DNA of 64,000 nucleotides, from positions 1,674,001 through 1,738,000 of the forward strand of contig NZ_JBPXRR010000001.1 in NCBI RefSeq assembly GCF_051842935.1, read 5' to 3'. The position numbers and the translations under genes were made by a program. The notes under the pieces were generated by a model. It was not told the DNA's origin. It saw only the letters and a list, made by a program, of their open reading frames with translations, and did no database searches. Positions 33,645 to 42,030 of this stretch are shown in pieces. The number at the start of each line of letters is the position of its first letter. Within the stretch, counting starts at the first letter, position 1. The stretch is from Pseudalkalibacillus sp051842935 (GTDB lineage Bacteria > Bacillota > Bacilli > Bacillales > Fictibacillaceae).

Positions 33645-34118
33645 TCACACTGTCAGATCATTTTCTGTTTTTATGGTGATGGCTTGTTGTAAAAGCTTCT
33701 GGAGAACAGCAGCAAAGACAGCGACCACCATTGGGGCGAAAATAAGAATGAACCCCATGAGGATGACTCCTGGTGCATCGTCTTTTTCTCCAATAAGGTA
33801 GAAAAAGGGTAAGCATACGAGATAGAAGACGCTGATAGTACTGGCACAGAACTTGATTGTTTTCAAAGCACCTATGGACGATTGTGAGAACGCTCGGTTT
33901 TGATCAATATAGCTCAACAAACGATAAGCCTGGAACAAACCGATTAAATATGGAACCGTTGATGCATACATACCGATTAAGACTGGATAAAAATAATTCG
34001 CAAATTGACTATCTGATACTTCTCGCGCAATCCACGGTAACAAAAATATACACATCCCGATGATTGGAATGGCTAGGAGAAAGACAACCACCTTCAGGAA
34101 GAGCGTTCCTCTATTCAT
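33645..34118 (-). CDS. yoaS: DUF2975 membrane protein (YoaS-like)
   Basis: About 157 residues with four hydrophobic spans (near residues 8-30, 44-66, 92-112 and 122-145). The layout and the paired small XRE gene match the DUF2975 family of B. subtilis YoaS. ATG 34118 has GAGGTG six bases upstream. Function unknown. Confidence 0.78.
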   Translation of the reverse strand: MNRGTLFLKVVVFLLAIPIIGMCIFLLPWIAREVSDSQFANYFYPVLIGMYASTVPYLIGLFQAYRLLSYIDQNRAFSQSSIGALKTIKFCASTISVFYLVCLPFFYLIGEKDDAPGVILMGFILIFAPMVVAVFAAVLQKLLQQAITIKTENDLTV

Positions 34119-34215
34119 TAAAAGCACCTCGCTTATTTATTTTAGTTAAATATACTACGTTATTTATTGTTTTACAATAAATAATTGTTATTTATTAATA
34201 TATATCTCACAGACA

Positions 34216-34246
34216 AAATAAAAAGCACTCCTTATGAAGGAATGCT
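34216..34246 (-). terminator. terminator of the secreted-protein gene
   Basis: AGCACTCCTT at 34224-34233 pairs with AAGGAATGCT at 34237-34246 (one mismatch); the minus strand continues TTTTTATTTT. Confidence 0.75.
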
Positions 34247-34257
34247 CCTAGCTGAAT

Positions 34258-34767
34258 TTAGTTTAAAATTTTCTGCTTTTCTTTCATGTATTTTGTTTCG
34301 CATTTCAGCTTTTGAAATTCAATGTAGTTTCCTGATTTTTTATCCCGGTTGATTTCCACCCATTTAGAGCCGTTGAGCTTTAAATGAATCATTACATTTG
34401 TGTTGTTAAGCTGTTTATACAAAAGATAAGCTTCTTGTGGTCTTACAAATAACATAGGATTTCCACGAGATGCCACATTAAAATATTCTTTCAAAGAATT
34501 GTAGTAGTCATCTCTTAGCTTTCCACCGTAAATCATATATGCCGTTTCCAGACCTTCTCTTGTTACTTTTCGGTAATTCACTTCATCTATATCAAGGTTG
34601 AACCCGGCAATGATATCCTTCATTACCAATCGATTGTATTTTTCATTTCTCAATTCCATCTTTTTCATACATTCTTCCGATAACCTTGGTTGTTCAGCAT
34701 AGGATTTGAATGGGACTAGGGTTAGACCAATTAACACAACTACAAATAAGTACATTTCTCTCTTCAA
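34258..34767 (-). CDS. putative secreted protein, unknown family
   Basis: About 169 residues with a signal peptide: a basic start (MKREMY), hydrophobic LFVVVLIGLTLVPF and a likely cleavage after KSYA. The mature part is charged, with a conserved-looking KDIIAGFNLDIDEVNYRKVT segment. TTG 34767 has GGGGTG six bases upstream; the longer frame from 34776 starts in that ribosome site. No enzymatic motif. Several secreted or lipoprotein genes of this sort occur in the accessory block. Confidence 0.6.
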   Translation of the reverse strand: MKREMYLFVVVLIGLTLVPFKSYAEQPRLSEECMKKMELRNEKYNRLVMKDIIAGFNLDIDEVNYRKVTREGLETAYMIYGGKLRDDYYNSLKEYFNVASRGNPMLFVRPQEAYLLYKQLNNTNVMIHLKLNGSKWVEINRDKKSGNYIEFQKLKCETKYMKEKQKILN

Positions 34768-34903
34768 AAACATCACCCCAATATATTTTCATTGTAGTAT
34801 CCCTCATCACTTAACGAATTACACTCAGGTATATAAATGTGAAGCTTCCTACTTTATATTGGGGAATCTTAATCATCTAAAACGATCTACTTGTCTATCT
34901 TTT

Positions 34904-35029
34904 CTATAACAAATTTCTAACTAAATGAATGAACAGAAATAGCTGCCACAATGCTGCACCTATGAAAATGATGTAAAACTCTATCTTGAATGAATAGTAA
35001 GTTATGGGTGCAAACATTAACCAAGACAT
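34904..35029 (-). CDS. possible 41-residue membrane protein or gene remnant
   Basis: The 304-base gap between 34777 and 35080 holds one frame of interest: an ATG at 35029 opens 41 residues with two hydrophobic stretches (MSWLMFAPITYYSF and FYIIFIGAALWQLFLFIHLV), stop at 34904. There is no ribosome site. The frame stays open upstream for about 17 codons, and a second frame nearer to an AGGGGA site reads TKDNPIQRFEF after an ACG codon, so this may be a frameshifted remnant of a small membrane-protein gene. Rest of the gap: nothing seen. Confidence 0.3.
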   Translation of the reverse strand: MSWLMFAPITYYSFKIEFYIIFIGAALWQLFLFIHLVRNLL

Positions 35030-35080
35030 GAAGGGTGATGAATTCAAATCGTTGTATTGGATTGTCTTTCGTCTGTTCCC

Positions 35081-35323
35081 CTAATTAATCCTTTCCGAAA
35101 TCCTTTCTATCAGAGTCCAAATCAAATAAATCAGGGCTGACATACCGATTACAATCAATAACCCGTTCATTAATAAATCTACATCCAATTCATTAATGAT
35201 GAGATATGGATCACCATTCTCGTCTCCATAGATATATTTCCAACCGTTGTATTCAAGTGTGTAATAAGAAATGATGAGACCTAAGATTATTCCACCCACT
35301 AATGAGATTACGCTCTTTTTCAA
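35081..35323 (-). CDS. small two-span membrane protein
   Basis: An 80-residue protein with hydrophobic spans near residues 4-22 and 49-69 separated by an acidic loop (YGDENGDPYLIINELDVD). The start is TTG with AAGGTGGG upstream. No family recognised. The possible gene remnant at 34904-35029 follows it. Confidence 0.55.
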   Translation of the reverse strand: MKKSVISLVGGIILGLIISYYTLEYNGWKYIYGDENGDPYLIINELDVDLLMNGLLIVIGMSALIYLIWTLIERISERIN

Positions 35324-35404
35324 ACTAATCCCACCTTTAAGTTTTTATTTATTATTTACGAATGGTTATGTATTTTGTTTCGGTATTATTCCAGAATGAG
35401 CTGC

Positions 35405-35965
35405 TCAAACTTCTATCTCTTTAATTACTTTTGCTGGATTACCGCCAACAAACACATTCTCGGGGACATCTTTCGTTACTACTGCACCAGAGGCGATTAC
35501 CACATTATGCCCAACTTTTACACCAGGGTTAATGATTGCACCTCCTCCAATCCACACATTATTTCCAAATGTAATCGGTTTGGCGTATTCTCTACCTGAA
35601 TTACGTTCTGTCGGTTGAAGAGGATGAGTTGCTGTATAGATTTGTACACCAGGACCAAGCATACAGTGGTCCCCAAATCGTACTTCACAGACATCTAAGA
35701 TGGTACAATCGAAATTCGCAAAAAAGTCCTCTCCAACATGCGTGTTATAACCATAGTCAAATCTGATATTTGGCTCCATATAAACGTTTTTACCAGTAGA
35801 TCCAAGTAGTTCTTTCAATATTCCTATCCGTTTTTCATGTTCAGTCTCCAATGTATGATTATAGATTCTGACCTTTCGTCTAGCTTCCTCCCGTTCTTTT
35901 AATAAGACTGGGTCAGCTGGATCATACATTTCTCCTGCTAACATCTTCTCTTTTTCTGTTCTCAT
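35405..35965 (-). CDS. maa: maltose O-acetyltransferase-type hexapeptide acetyltransferase
   Basis: A 186-residue left-handed beta-helix acetyltransferase. The N-terminal TEKEKMLAGEMYDPADPVLL is the Mac domain of sugar O-acetyltransferases (Maa, LacA, NodL); the hexapeptide coils include NVWIGGGAIINPGVKVGHNV and the catalytic His in ATHPL. It transfers acetyl from acetyl-CoA to sugars such as maltose or glucose. ATG 35965 is chosen for GGAGATTTAC upstream. Single-gene unit. Confidence 0.9.
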   Translation of the reverse strand: MRTEKEKMLAGEMYDPADPVLLKEREEARRKVRIYNHTLETEHEKRIGILKELLGSTGKNVYMEPNIRFDYGYNTHVGEDFFANFDCTILDVCEVRFGDHCMLGPGVQIYTATHPLQPTERNSGREYAKPITFGNNVWIGGGAIINPGVKVGHNVVIASGAVVTKDVPENVFVGGNPAKVIKEIEV

Positions 35966-36025
35966 AAAGTAAATCTCCTTTTTATATTCCTCTTCCAAAG
36001 TAAGAAAGCGTAACCCTTAATTAGA

Positions 36026-36181
36026 TTAACGCCTCCTAGAGGATTTTCGTCTATTCATTATTAGATTACTACCGAATGCAATCAATACGATTGATATTGG
36101 AAGAGTATAAAAATCATTCACAGGTGTAAATAAACCTAGCAGAAAAATAGTAATCCCAAAGATTATTAAACCTATTCCCAT
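36026..36181 (-). CDS. small two-span membrane protein after the PspC gene
   Basis: The frame is open from 36259 (77 residues), but ATG 36181 has GGGGG seven bases upstream, giving 51 residues with two hydrophobic stretches (GIGLIIFGITIFLLGLF and LPISIVLIAFGSNLIM) and a basic tail (RRKSSRRR). The longer form would overlap the PspC gene by 38 bases. Unknown function; probably co-transcribed with the PspC gene. Confidence 0.5.
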   Translation of the reverse strand: MGIGLIIFGITIFLLGLFTPVNDFYTLPISIVLIAFGSNLIMNRRKSSRRR

Positions 36182-36221
36182 TACAAGTCCCCCAGTGAAA
36201 TAAAATATGTCCTTCAGAATT

Positions 36222-36413
36222 CTATAAAGTTGGAGGGGTATCGTCAAGCGTGTTAGCAAGAATCAGATATATAAGTAAAGAAGTTGGCAGTGTAAGTACA
36301 AATATTAATCTAACAGCTAACGAAGAAATACCAAAAAACTCAGCTATTCCCCCACAAACTCCTTGTATGGACTTATCAATATATGATCTTCTTAAATTTC
36401 TTTTATACATCAT
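36222..36413 (-). CDS. PspC-domain membrane protein
   Basis: A 63-residue PspC-domain protein: LRRSYIDKSIQGVCGGIAEF is the family's typical opening, followed by FFGISSLAVRLIFVLT and one to two membrane spans. PspC proteins relate to envelope stress in proteobacteria; in Bacillus stand-alone forms the role is unclear. GGAGGGGGGG precedes two ATG codons. Confidence 0.82.
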   Translation of the reverse strand: MMYKRNLRRSYIDKSIQGVCGGIAEFFGISSLAVRLIFVLTLPTSLLIYLILANTLDDTPPTL

Positions 36414-36461
36414 AGCCCCCCCTCCTTCTCACATATTTAAATCAAAACCACTATTTTAGAG

Positions 36462-36668
36462 TTACACATAGTAGCCGATAGCATTTAGTATGACAACCCC
36501 AATGCCAGTCACAACAAACCCAGTTACAGCAAGGATTATGACAGTTCTAAAATGCTTCGTTTCTACCCATATTGTAATTCCTAGAATCATAGTAAATAAG
36601 ACGCCGAAAAATATTGAAGCATAAGGATTAGTAGGTGTTATCCAGTCATACCAACTAATAAAATCCAT
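36462..36668 (-). CDS. small two-span membrane protein
   Basis: A 68-residue hydrophobic protein with spans near residues 18-34 and 42-63. GGGAGG precedes the ATG. It lies 48 bases upstream of the PspC gene on the same strand and may be in one transcript. No family recognised. Confidence 0.5.
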   Translation of the reverse strand: MDFISWYDWITPTNPYASIFFGVLFTMILGITIWVETKHFRTVIILAVTGFVVTGIGVVILNAIGYYV

Positions 36669-36765
36669 GGAATACCTCCCATTAATAAAGCTTATTTCTT
36701 TCTATACGCATTAATCAATCAAAAAGTTTCTTATATTTTCCAGAAGGAACAAGGGTACAAAAAAA

Positions 36766-36837
36766 GAGCGTACAAATTTTTAAATACTTACTAAAAAAAG
36801 ACCAACCAGCAATATGGTTGATCTTTTCCTGTACGCT
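36766..36837 (-). terminator. nested hairpin terminator of the DJ-1/PfpI gene
   Basis: Inner stem AAGACCAACC (36798-36807) pairs with GGTTGATCTT (36816-36825), with seven T following on the minus strand. An outer pairing AGCGTACA (36767-36774) with TGTACGCT (36830-36837) encloses it. Confidence 0.75.
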
Positions 36838-36838
36838 A

Positions 36839-37396
36839 TTATCCTCTAAGTTGATTTTTAAAGAACAAGACTGTTTCAAGTTCATCTTCTCTGTCTTCAA
36901 ATATTTTCAGTTCTTTACCAACCGCAACACTAAATTCAATATAGGCATTCCCTTCAGCGGTTATTAGATTTTCACACACAGTCACATCTGATTCACTTTT
37001 GAATGTTTGATCAAAGTAATGTAAGTACTCTGGCTCTTCAATTGAGGTCGAGTATTTTCTTTCCCGTAATATTCCTGTTGCTGCAAGAAATGTCGGAGCG
37101 CCACAAATGGCAGCAATGTATTTCCCTTGTTCATCGAACTTACGGATAAGATCCAACAAGCGCTCCTCTTTATCTAGTGGAGCAGGCTCGCCTCCGGGTA
37201 TGATCAACATTTCATATTCTGATGGGTCGCAATCCTCAATATTCAGATCAGGCATGATCTTGAACATACCTTTATGAGTGACTTCCTCTGTTAATGCTAC
37301 TGTTTCAATAGCAATATCCGAAATACTTAACATGTAAGACAATGGACTAATCTCCCAATCTACATATCCATCATACAGAAAAAATAAAACTTTCAA
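36839..37396 (-). CDS. DJ-1/PfpI-family protein
   Basis: A 185-residue protein of the DJ-1/PfpI glutamine amidotransferase-like fold. The reactive cysteine is in YIAAICGAPTFLA near residues 92-104 and the IIPGGEPAPL segment is typical of the group. Members act as proteases, glyoxalases or deglycases; which applies here is not determinable. Start is TTG 37396 with AAAGGGG nine bases upstream. Confidence 0.82.
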   Translation of the reverse strand: MKVLFFLYDGYVDWEISPLSYMLSISDIAIETVALTEEVTHKGMFKIMPDLNIEDCDPSEYEMLIIPGGEPAPLDKEERLLDLIRKFDEQGKYIAAICGAPTFLAATGILRERKYSTSIEEPEYLHYFDQTFKSESDVTVCENLITAEGNAYIEFSVAVGKELKIFEDREDELETVLFFKNQLRG

Positions 37397-37417
37397 ATGT
37401 TCATCCCCTTTGTCATT

Positions 37418-37462
37418 TTAAATTCTACAACGACCTGTTTCTTTGTTTTTAATATGTTTCAT
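37418..37462 (-). CDS. possible 14-codon leader peptide
   Basis: AAAGGGG is followed nine bases later by ATG 37462 and a 14-codon frame (MKHIKNKETGRCRI) ending TAA at 37418, just upstream of the PfpI gene's own ribosome site. It might be a translated leader or a chance frame. Confidence 0.25.
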   Translation of the reverse strand: MKHIKNKETGRCRI

Positions 37463-37501
37463 ATATAACAACCCCTTTATGTAATCGTAAGCTTTGACCA
37501 A

Positions 37502-37774
37502 CTAATTCTTGAAAAAACTAATTAGCCAGTTCATAAAGAACAATAATGTGATAATTAATAGTATGGTATTAGTTATACGAAGCCAAAAGATGCCTACTTT
37601 AGAAATATGCGGTTCGCCTTTAAACAGCCATCGTTTCCCGAATAAATAGCTTTTTTCGGAATTTTTTATGGACCATATTAACAACACTACAAATGGAACA
37701 CCGAATACAATCACCAAAAACCACTGAGTGAATGGATGAGGTGAAAAATCCGGAATTTTCTCTTCACCTAACAT
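37502..37774 (-). CDS. small membrane protein
   Basis: A 90-residue protein with hydrophobic spans near residues 17-36 and 63-87 and a basic/aromatic loop (SYLFGKRWLFKGEPHISK). GGAGTATAG precedes the ATG. No family recognised. Stands alone on the minus strand. Confidence 0.55.
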   Translation of the reverse strand: MLGEEKIPDFSPHPFTQWFLVIVFGVPFVVLLIWSIKNSEKSYLFGKRWLFKGEPHISKVGIFWLRITNTILLIITLLFFMNWLISFFKN

Positions 37775-37925
37775 TTTCTATACTCCAATCTAATTCTTTC
37801 TATCGATTGCACACACACTCCAGTTAGGATTAAGCCTACCATTGAACTTGAAAATGAGTAAGCCCCCTGTGCCATTGAACAGGAGGCGTTGTTGGTTGAA
37901 ATAGTAAGAGCTTGTTTCTTGTAAG

Positions 37926-38348
37926 TTACTCCGCTGGAACATTCACATTAAAACTAACCCCGAACCTGTCTTTTACCATCCCATACAATGGGCTAAAATC
38001 CGTCTTATGAAGGGGGATAAGGACTTGTCCGCCGTCTTCCAAAGCAGCGAAAATGTCTCTCGCTCTTGACTCTTCCTTTGGATGGATGGCAATCTGAATT
38101 GTATCGCCTGGCTGATAAGGCATGCCTTCAAACGTATCAGAGAACATAAGGTCCCCATCGCCAACTTTCAAATGTGCATGCATGACACGATCTTTCATAT
38201 CATCCGACAGCGGATTATTCAGGTCCGCCGGCATATCTCCGTAAGTCATGATACCGATTACTTTACCGCCCAGCGCTTTCTCGTAAAACTGGACTGCTTC
38301 TCTCGCGTTACCGTCAAAAAATAAATATGGGTTCAGTGAAATTGACAT
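37926..38348 (-). CDS. PhnB/YjdN-like VOC protein
   Basis: A 140-residue VOC protein of the PhnB (3-demethylubiquinone methyltransferase-like) group: LNPYLFFDGNAREAVQFYEK at the N-terminus, VMHAHLKVGDGDLMFSDTFE in the middle and YGMVKDRFGVSFNVN at the end. No enzymatic activity is proven for this group. AAAGGAG precedes the ATG. Confidence 0.85.
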   Translation of the reverse strand: MSISLNPYLFFDGNAREAVQFYEKALGGKVIGIMTYGDMPADLNNPLSDDMKDRVMHAHLKVGDGDLMFSDTFEGMPYQPGDTIQIAIHPKEESRARDIFAALEDGGQVLIPLHKTDFSPLYGMVKDRFGVSFNVNVPAE

Positions 38349-38403
38349 TATTCAACAACTCCTTTGGAATAATAAAGAAAACCCTAATTGAAAGAGAAAA
38401 TCA

Positions 38404-38769
38404 TTAATCAAACTTAGCAAACGATACTAGATCACCTTTATCACACGATGAAAATCCGTGTTTTTGATAAAAGGCTCTTACATCCACCGCATCATTCGTT
38501 AATAACACTTTTTGTCTGACATCTTTATATCTTGATAACAGCAATTCAAGAAGGTGTGAACCAATTCCATTATTCTGGTATGCTTTCAGAACCAATATAT
38601 CTTGGATATAGATAATGGTCTTTCCATCACCGACAGCTCTAATTAACCCTACCAATTTGTCATGATCCCAAGCCGTAATAACCTTTAAAGAACAGTTTAT
38701 TGCTTCCTTCAGTTTTACGATATCATTAGTATAAGCTGACCAGTTCGCATCATTATATAATGTTTTCAC
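38404..38769 (-). CDS. GNAT-family acetyltransferase with uncertain start
   Basis: A small GNAT protein: ILVLKAYQNNGIGSHLLELL holds the acetyl-CoA loop and DAVDVRAFYQKHGF the C-terminal motif. The listed GTG at 38769 has no ribosome site. Related proteins start about 15 residues earlier (MNIKY-type N-terminus); here that codon is ATA at 38814, with GGGAGG seven bases upstream. Either ATA is the start or a mutation has weakened the gene. Confidence 0.7.
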   Translation of the reverse strand: MKTLYNDANWSAYTNDIVKLKEAINCSLKVITAWDHDKLVGLIRAVGDGKTIIYIQDILVLKAYQNNGIGSHLLELLLSRYKDVRQKVLLTNDAVDVRAFYQKHGFSSCDKGDLVSFAKFD

Positions 38770-38978
38770 TGCATAGATTTCTAACTCAGTATCTTCTTCA
38801 TATTTTATATTTATGTTTTCGCCTCCCTAATTACTTTTCAAGAGACACCTATCCCCATCCTAACCATATAAATCACCTTGTCAAAATTTTTCCTGCCAAC
38901 TGTTATTTAAAGATTCGATAAAAGGACCGTTTATCCTTCAAACGGTAAACGAACCTATTAATAAGGTTAGATATAAAA

Positions 38979-39013
38979 CAAAAAAAGCATTAATCCTTTA
39001 ATAGATCAACGCT
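38979..39013 (-). terminator. terminator of the lipoprotein gene
   Basis: AGCATTAATC at 38986-38995 pairs with GATCAACGCT at 39004-39013 (two wobble pairs), followed on the minus strand by seven T. Confidence 0.7.
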
Positions 39014-39025
39014 CATTCAAATAGC

Positions 39026-39493
39026 TTATTCCACTTTTATAACAAAATTATAAAAAGCATCACCATGAGATAAGTGTTCTACCTTTTCGTCCATCCACCA
39101 TACTCCATAAGAATAATAGTAAACGCCCCTCTGCAAAGGGACATTGAAACTATTATTTTTTACACTTACTTCAATTTCTTCATCATTCTCATTGATCTGT
39201 AGGACATGAAACTCATTTGGTTTTGGTTCAAAATTGATTACAAGATTTATTTCTTCTCCTTGTTTCACTGGAATCGGTTCTTTCCCTTTCAAAATTTCTT
39301 TAGGTCCAACTGTATCTACACAAATCCCTTTTCCTTTTCCTTTCCAGCAATAAGTTCCTAAAATGGTTCTAAAAGTTTCACTTCCCACTTTTACGAAAGC
39401 TTCTGGAGGCCTTTCTCCATCCAAGCCATTATTCGAGCATCCGCTAAGGGTTAATCCAATTAGAAACAAAAATATGACTAGTGTATTTTTCAT
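39026..39493 (-). CDS. putative lipoprotein, unknown family
   Basis: A 155-residue protein with a lipoprotein signal: MKNTLVIFLFLIGLTLSGCS, lipobox LSGC with Cys19. The mature part is beta-rich (VKQGEEINLVINFEPKPNEF) and has two further cysteines in GTYCWKGKGKGICVDT. The overall look suggests an immunoglobulin-like extracytoplasmic domain. GAAGGGG precedes the ATG. Own terminator; no partner gene. Confidence 0.7.
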   Translation of the reverse strand: MKNTLVIFLFLIGLTLSGCSNNGLDGERPPEAFVKVGSETFRTILGTYCWKGKGKGICVDTVGPKEILKGKEPIPVKQGEEINLVINFEPKPNEFHVLQINENDEEIEVSVKNNSFNVPLQRGVYYYSYGVWWMDEKVEHLSHGDAFYNFVIKVE

Positions 39494-39563
39494 ATGGTAA
39501 CCCCTTCATATGATTTAGCCTATCTTTCATAGAAATTCGCCAAAGAAAGTTGAACAAGAAAAA

Positions 39564-39851
39564 TCATTTTTTCTTACCTCTTAGTTCTAAAATTATAGGT
39601 GATATATTTAGTAAGATAGAAACGATTGTTAAAACCCATAATGCCCTTTCCATACCAGGTACTACATCTAATAAAGCTGCCCAATCTTCCACTTTTACCC
39701 ATCGAGATACAAGACTGTATTCTGCACAAAGTGTTAATGCTGTAAATGATAATCCCATTGCCATAGCAAGCTTATAATCCTTTCCTGCTGTATACATATA
39801 AAGATTTATAATAGTTGCTACTATTGCAATAACCCCTAATATTACCCACAT
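39564..39851 (-). CDS. small three-span membrane protein
   Basis: About 95 residues from ATG 39851, which has GGAGG ten bases upstream (the longer frame from 39866 starts within that site). Three hydrophobic spans: WVILGVIAIVATIINLYMYT, LAMAMGLSFTALTLCAEYSL and ALWVLTIVSILLNISPIIL. No family recognised. Confidence 0.6.
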   Translation of the reverse strand: MWVILGVIAIVATIINLYMYTAGKDYKLAMAMGLSFTALTLCAEYSLVSRWVKVEDWAALLDVVPGMERALWVLTIVSILLNISPIILELRGKKK

Positions 39852-40010
39852 AACTAATACCTCCATATATTTTAATCATATCCTGATAAATAATAATGTG
39901 CTTCATCCCAGTTTTTAAATTACTTTTAATTTCTTTTGAATAAATCTGCACTCTAGATTTATAGCAATTATTCCAAAATATAGGTATTAACTCAATCATT
40001 AATTCCATAA

Positions 40011-40039
40011 TAAAAAGACATATCCAAACATCAGATATG
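40011..40039 (-). terminator. terminator of the phosphotransferase gene
   Basis: CATATC at 40019-40024 pairs with GATATG at 40034-40039; the minus strand continues TCTTTTTATT. Confidence 0.6.
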
Positions 40040-40059
40040 CTCCCGTTTGTTGAATAAAA

Positions 40060-40812
40060 TTATCTTGTAGAACAATAATAATTTACAATTTCCATTAGTC
40101 GATTGGAATTTTCAGATGATACATTCTCAGACAATCTTGCTGCAGCAATTATTGGAGCCCATTGAAAGATCTCATCTTTTGACAAGCCACTTTTTTCGCA
40201 ATAAATTCGCAAATACATATCAGCTAATTCTAATGAAAGTTGTGAATACAGCAGATACGTCCTATATATATCGGCCCGTAAATCACCAGCACTTGAATCT
40301 ACCCAATCAATAATTGTCACTTTATTTTCCGACATAATTAAGTTAAATAAATGATAATCTCCATGACAAAGCCTTTTTTCAAATTTCATTGAGTTTAACT
40401 TATCTATCAAAGCTAACTTCACTTTATATCCTAAAGCAGAAGCATTTTCTATTTGTCGAGTCAATTTTTTTGACATAAGTTCGATTGTATTGGCTTCAAT
40501 TTGATGAATTTTTTGTTGTATATCTATGGAAATGCTCATGTAATATTCTGCTTGTTCTATATTACCTGATAAAATCTTCCCTACTGTTCTTCCTTTGATG
40601 TATTCCATAATAAGAGCTTGCTTACCTTCTATTTTTGTGACATCCAATACCTTCGGAACAGAGAGTCTACACGAATAAGCATACTTCTGTTTAAACGCTT
40701 CATTTATAGATTCATTATCTGGTAAATTGTCATTAAATAACTTGATGATTTTATTTTCATAAAGATAGATCTTTGCTGTGTTTCCTATCGCTACTGGAGT
40801 ACCTAAATTCAT
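40060..40812 (-). CDS. aminoglycoside phosphotransferase-family kinase
   Basis: A 250-residue APH/choline-kinase fold protein. The Brenner motif LCHGDYHLFNLI near residues 148-159 holds the catalytic Asp, and TIIDWVDSSAGDLRAD the metal-binding Asp; a partial ATP lobe is at the N-terminus (KIYLYENKIIKLFND). Substrate may be an antibiotic, sugar or small metabolite. AGAGGGGG lies 15 bases from the ATG, a weak arrangement. The gene is distinctly AT-rich. Confidence 0.8.
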   Translation of the reverse strand: MNLGTPVAIGNTAKIYLYENKIIKLFNDNLPDNESINEAFKQKYAYSCRLSVPKVLDVTKIEGKQALIMEYIKGRTVGKILSGNIEQAEYYMSISIDIQQKIHQIEANTIELMSKKLTRQIENASALGYKVKLALIDKLNSMKFEKRLCHGDYHLFNLIMSENKVTIIDWVDSSAGDLRADIYRTYLLYSQLSLELADMYLRIYCEKSGLSKDEIFQWAPIIAAARLSENVSSENSNRLMEIVNYYCSTR

Positions 40813-40888
40813 TTGACTCTAATACCCCCTCTCTTAATACCAATTATTTCAAATTATAAGATTTAACACAATTAAAAATTTCATAATT

Positions 40889-40918
40889 AAGGGACATCTC
40901 CTATTCTGGATATGCCCC
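40889..40918 (-). terminator. weak terminator hairpin after the small membrane gene
   Basis: GGGACAT at 40891-40897 pairs with ATGCCCC at 40912-40918 (one wobble pair); the following minus-strand sequence is AT-rich but not a pure T-run. Confidence 0.45.
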
Positions 40919-40937
40919 TATAATGGAATAAAACAAA

Positions 40938-41123
40938 TCAAGACTCTTTGTTTTTCTGTTCTTCAAGAAGATCGTGTATTTTTTTAATATAGATACTAGT
41001 TTCAGAGCTATCAATCCCCATTCTTACTCCATAATAAATTATACCAAATAGCATTATCGCTCCTAATAATAGAAATATAATTGCCAAGAATAAAAACCAC
41101 CTTTCATATAATAGAGCGAACAC
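40938..41123 (-). CDS. small single-span membrane protein
   Basis: The frame opens at GTG 41123 (61 residues) but the better ribosome site, AAAGGTGG, serves TTG 41087, giving 49 residues: one hydrophobic span (AIIFLLLGAIMLFGIIYYGV) and a charged helical tail ending HDLLEEQKNKES. Unknown family. Confidence 0.5.
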   Translation of the reverse strand: MFALLYERWFLFLAIIFLLLGAIMLFGIIYYGVRMGIDSSETSIYIKKIHDLLEEQKNKES

Positions 41124-41190
41124 TTCTAAGAAAATCGCCTCGTTTGTTGAATAAGGTCAGCAATATTAACCTTTCTATTAACCAATTTAT

Positions 41191-41862
41191 TTATATAAAT
41201 CTATTTAAATATTCGCCAAATATTTTGTTCATAACTTTGGGGGTGTTTTCTAAATAAACATTAATTTGTTCAATGTTCGATTCGAATTGATCAGAGTTAC
41301 TTTCTTCCGTTGGAAAGTCAGATATCCCTTTTATAATAATACATTCAACATCATTCTTCTTACAGATATAAGCAATTGCACTCGCTTCTGTATCGGCTAT
41401 TGTTATTTCGTTTTCTTTAAGTTCTAAATAGTCCTTCCACATAACAACTGCTTTATCAGCGGTGGCAATTGTTCCAGTATAAAAATCATCTCCATATTTT
41501 GATAGAGCAATATCGACTATGAAGGATTTTTTAATAAGAGGCTCAATTTCTTTTACTGTGCAATCATATTGAACGGCTTTATCGGGTACAAAAATATCTA
41601 AATTACTGAACTTATCATCTATTCCTGCACAAGTTCCAGCAACGATAACTTTAGTTAAATTAAAACTAGAAATCATATACTGATTACCACCAACACCATT
41701 TACTTTTCTTACACCTGTACTATAAAAAACCAGTTCGGCATCATTAATTGTTCTTATAAAATACTCGCCAAATGGGTAATCGATACGTTCGTTATCTTTT
41801 ATGCTATAGTATTTCAATGTTGCTTCGTATTCCCACTTCGTTGCTATGCTTATTCCTATCAT
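41191..41862 (-). CDS. nucleosidase/phosphorylase-family protein (MTA/SAH nucleosidase-like)
   Basis: A 223-residue protein of the purine-nucleoside phosphorylase (PNP_UDP_1) fold. VFYSTGVRKVNGVGGNQYM, IVAGTCAGIDDKFSNLD, and the late ADTEASAIAYICKK plus KGISDFPTEE (with the Ser-Asp pair binding the base) match MTA/SAH nucleosidases, though identity looks low and it may act on another nucleoside. GGGTGATCAG precedes the ATG. Stands alone. Confidence 0.78.
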   Translation of the reverse strand: MIGISIATKWEYEATLKYYSIKDNERIDYPFGEYFIRTINDAELVFYSTGVRKVNGVGGNQYMISSFNLTKVIVAGTCAGIDDKFSNLDIFVPDKAVQYDCTVKEIEPLIKKSFIVDIALSKYGDDFYTGTIATADKAVVMWKDYLELKENEITIADTEASAIAYICKKNDVECIIIKGISDFPTEESNSDQFESNIEQINVYLENTPKVMNKIFGEYLNRFI

Positions 41863-42030
41863 CGACTGATCACCCTACAAATTTAATTAGTCACTTTAAA
41901 ATGTCTATACATGGTCAGAATTTCATGTTTATGCCTATTCTTCTTTCCTCGATTCAACAAAAATTGTTATTGATATGTAAGTATCCTTTTTTCCTAACCT
42001 GCTTGGTAAGCACAATAAGGGACCTGCCTG

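Noticed and set aside
39772..40008. A 78-codon minus-strand frame
   Set aside because: Overlaps the start of the better-supported three-span membrane gene and has no ribosome site or hydrophobic logic.
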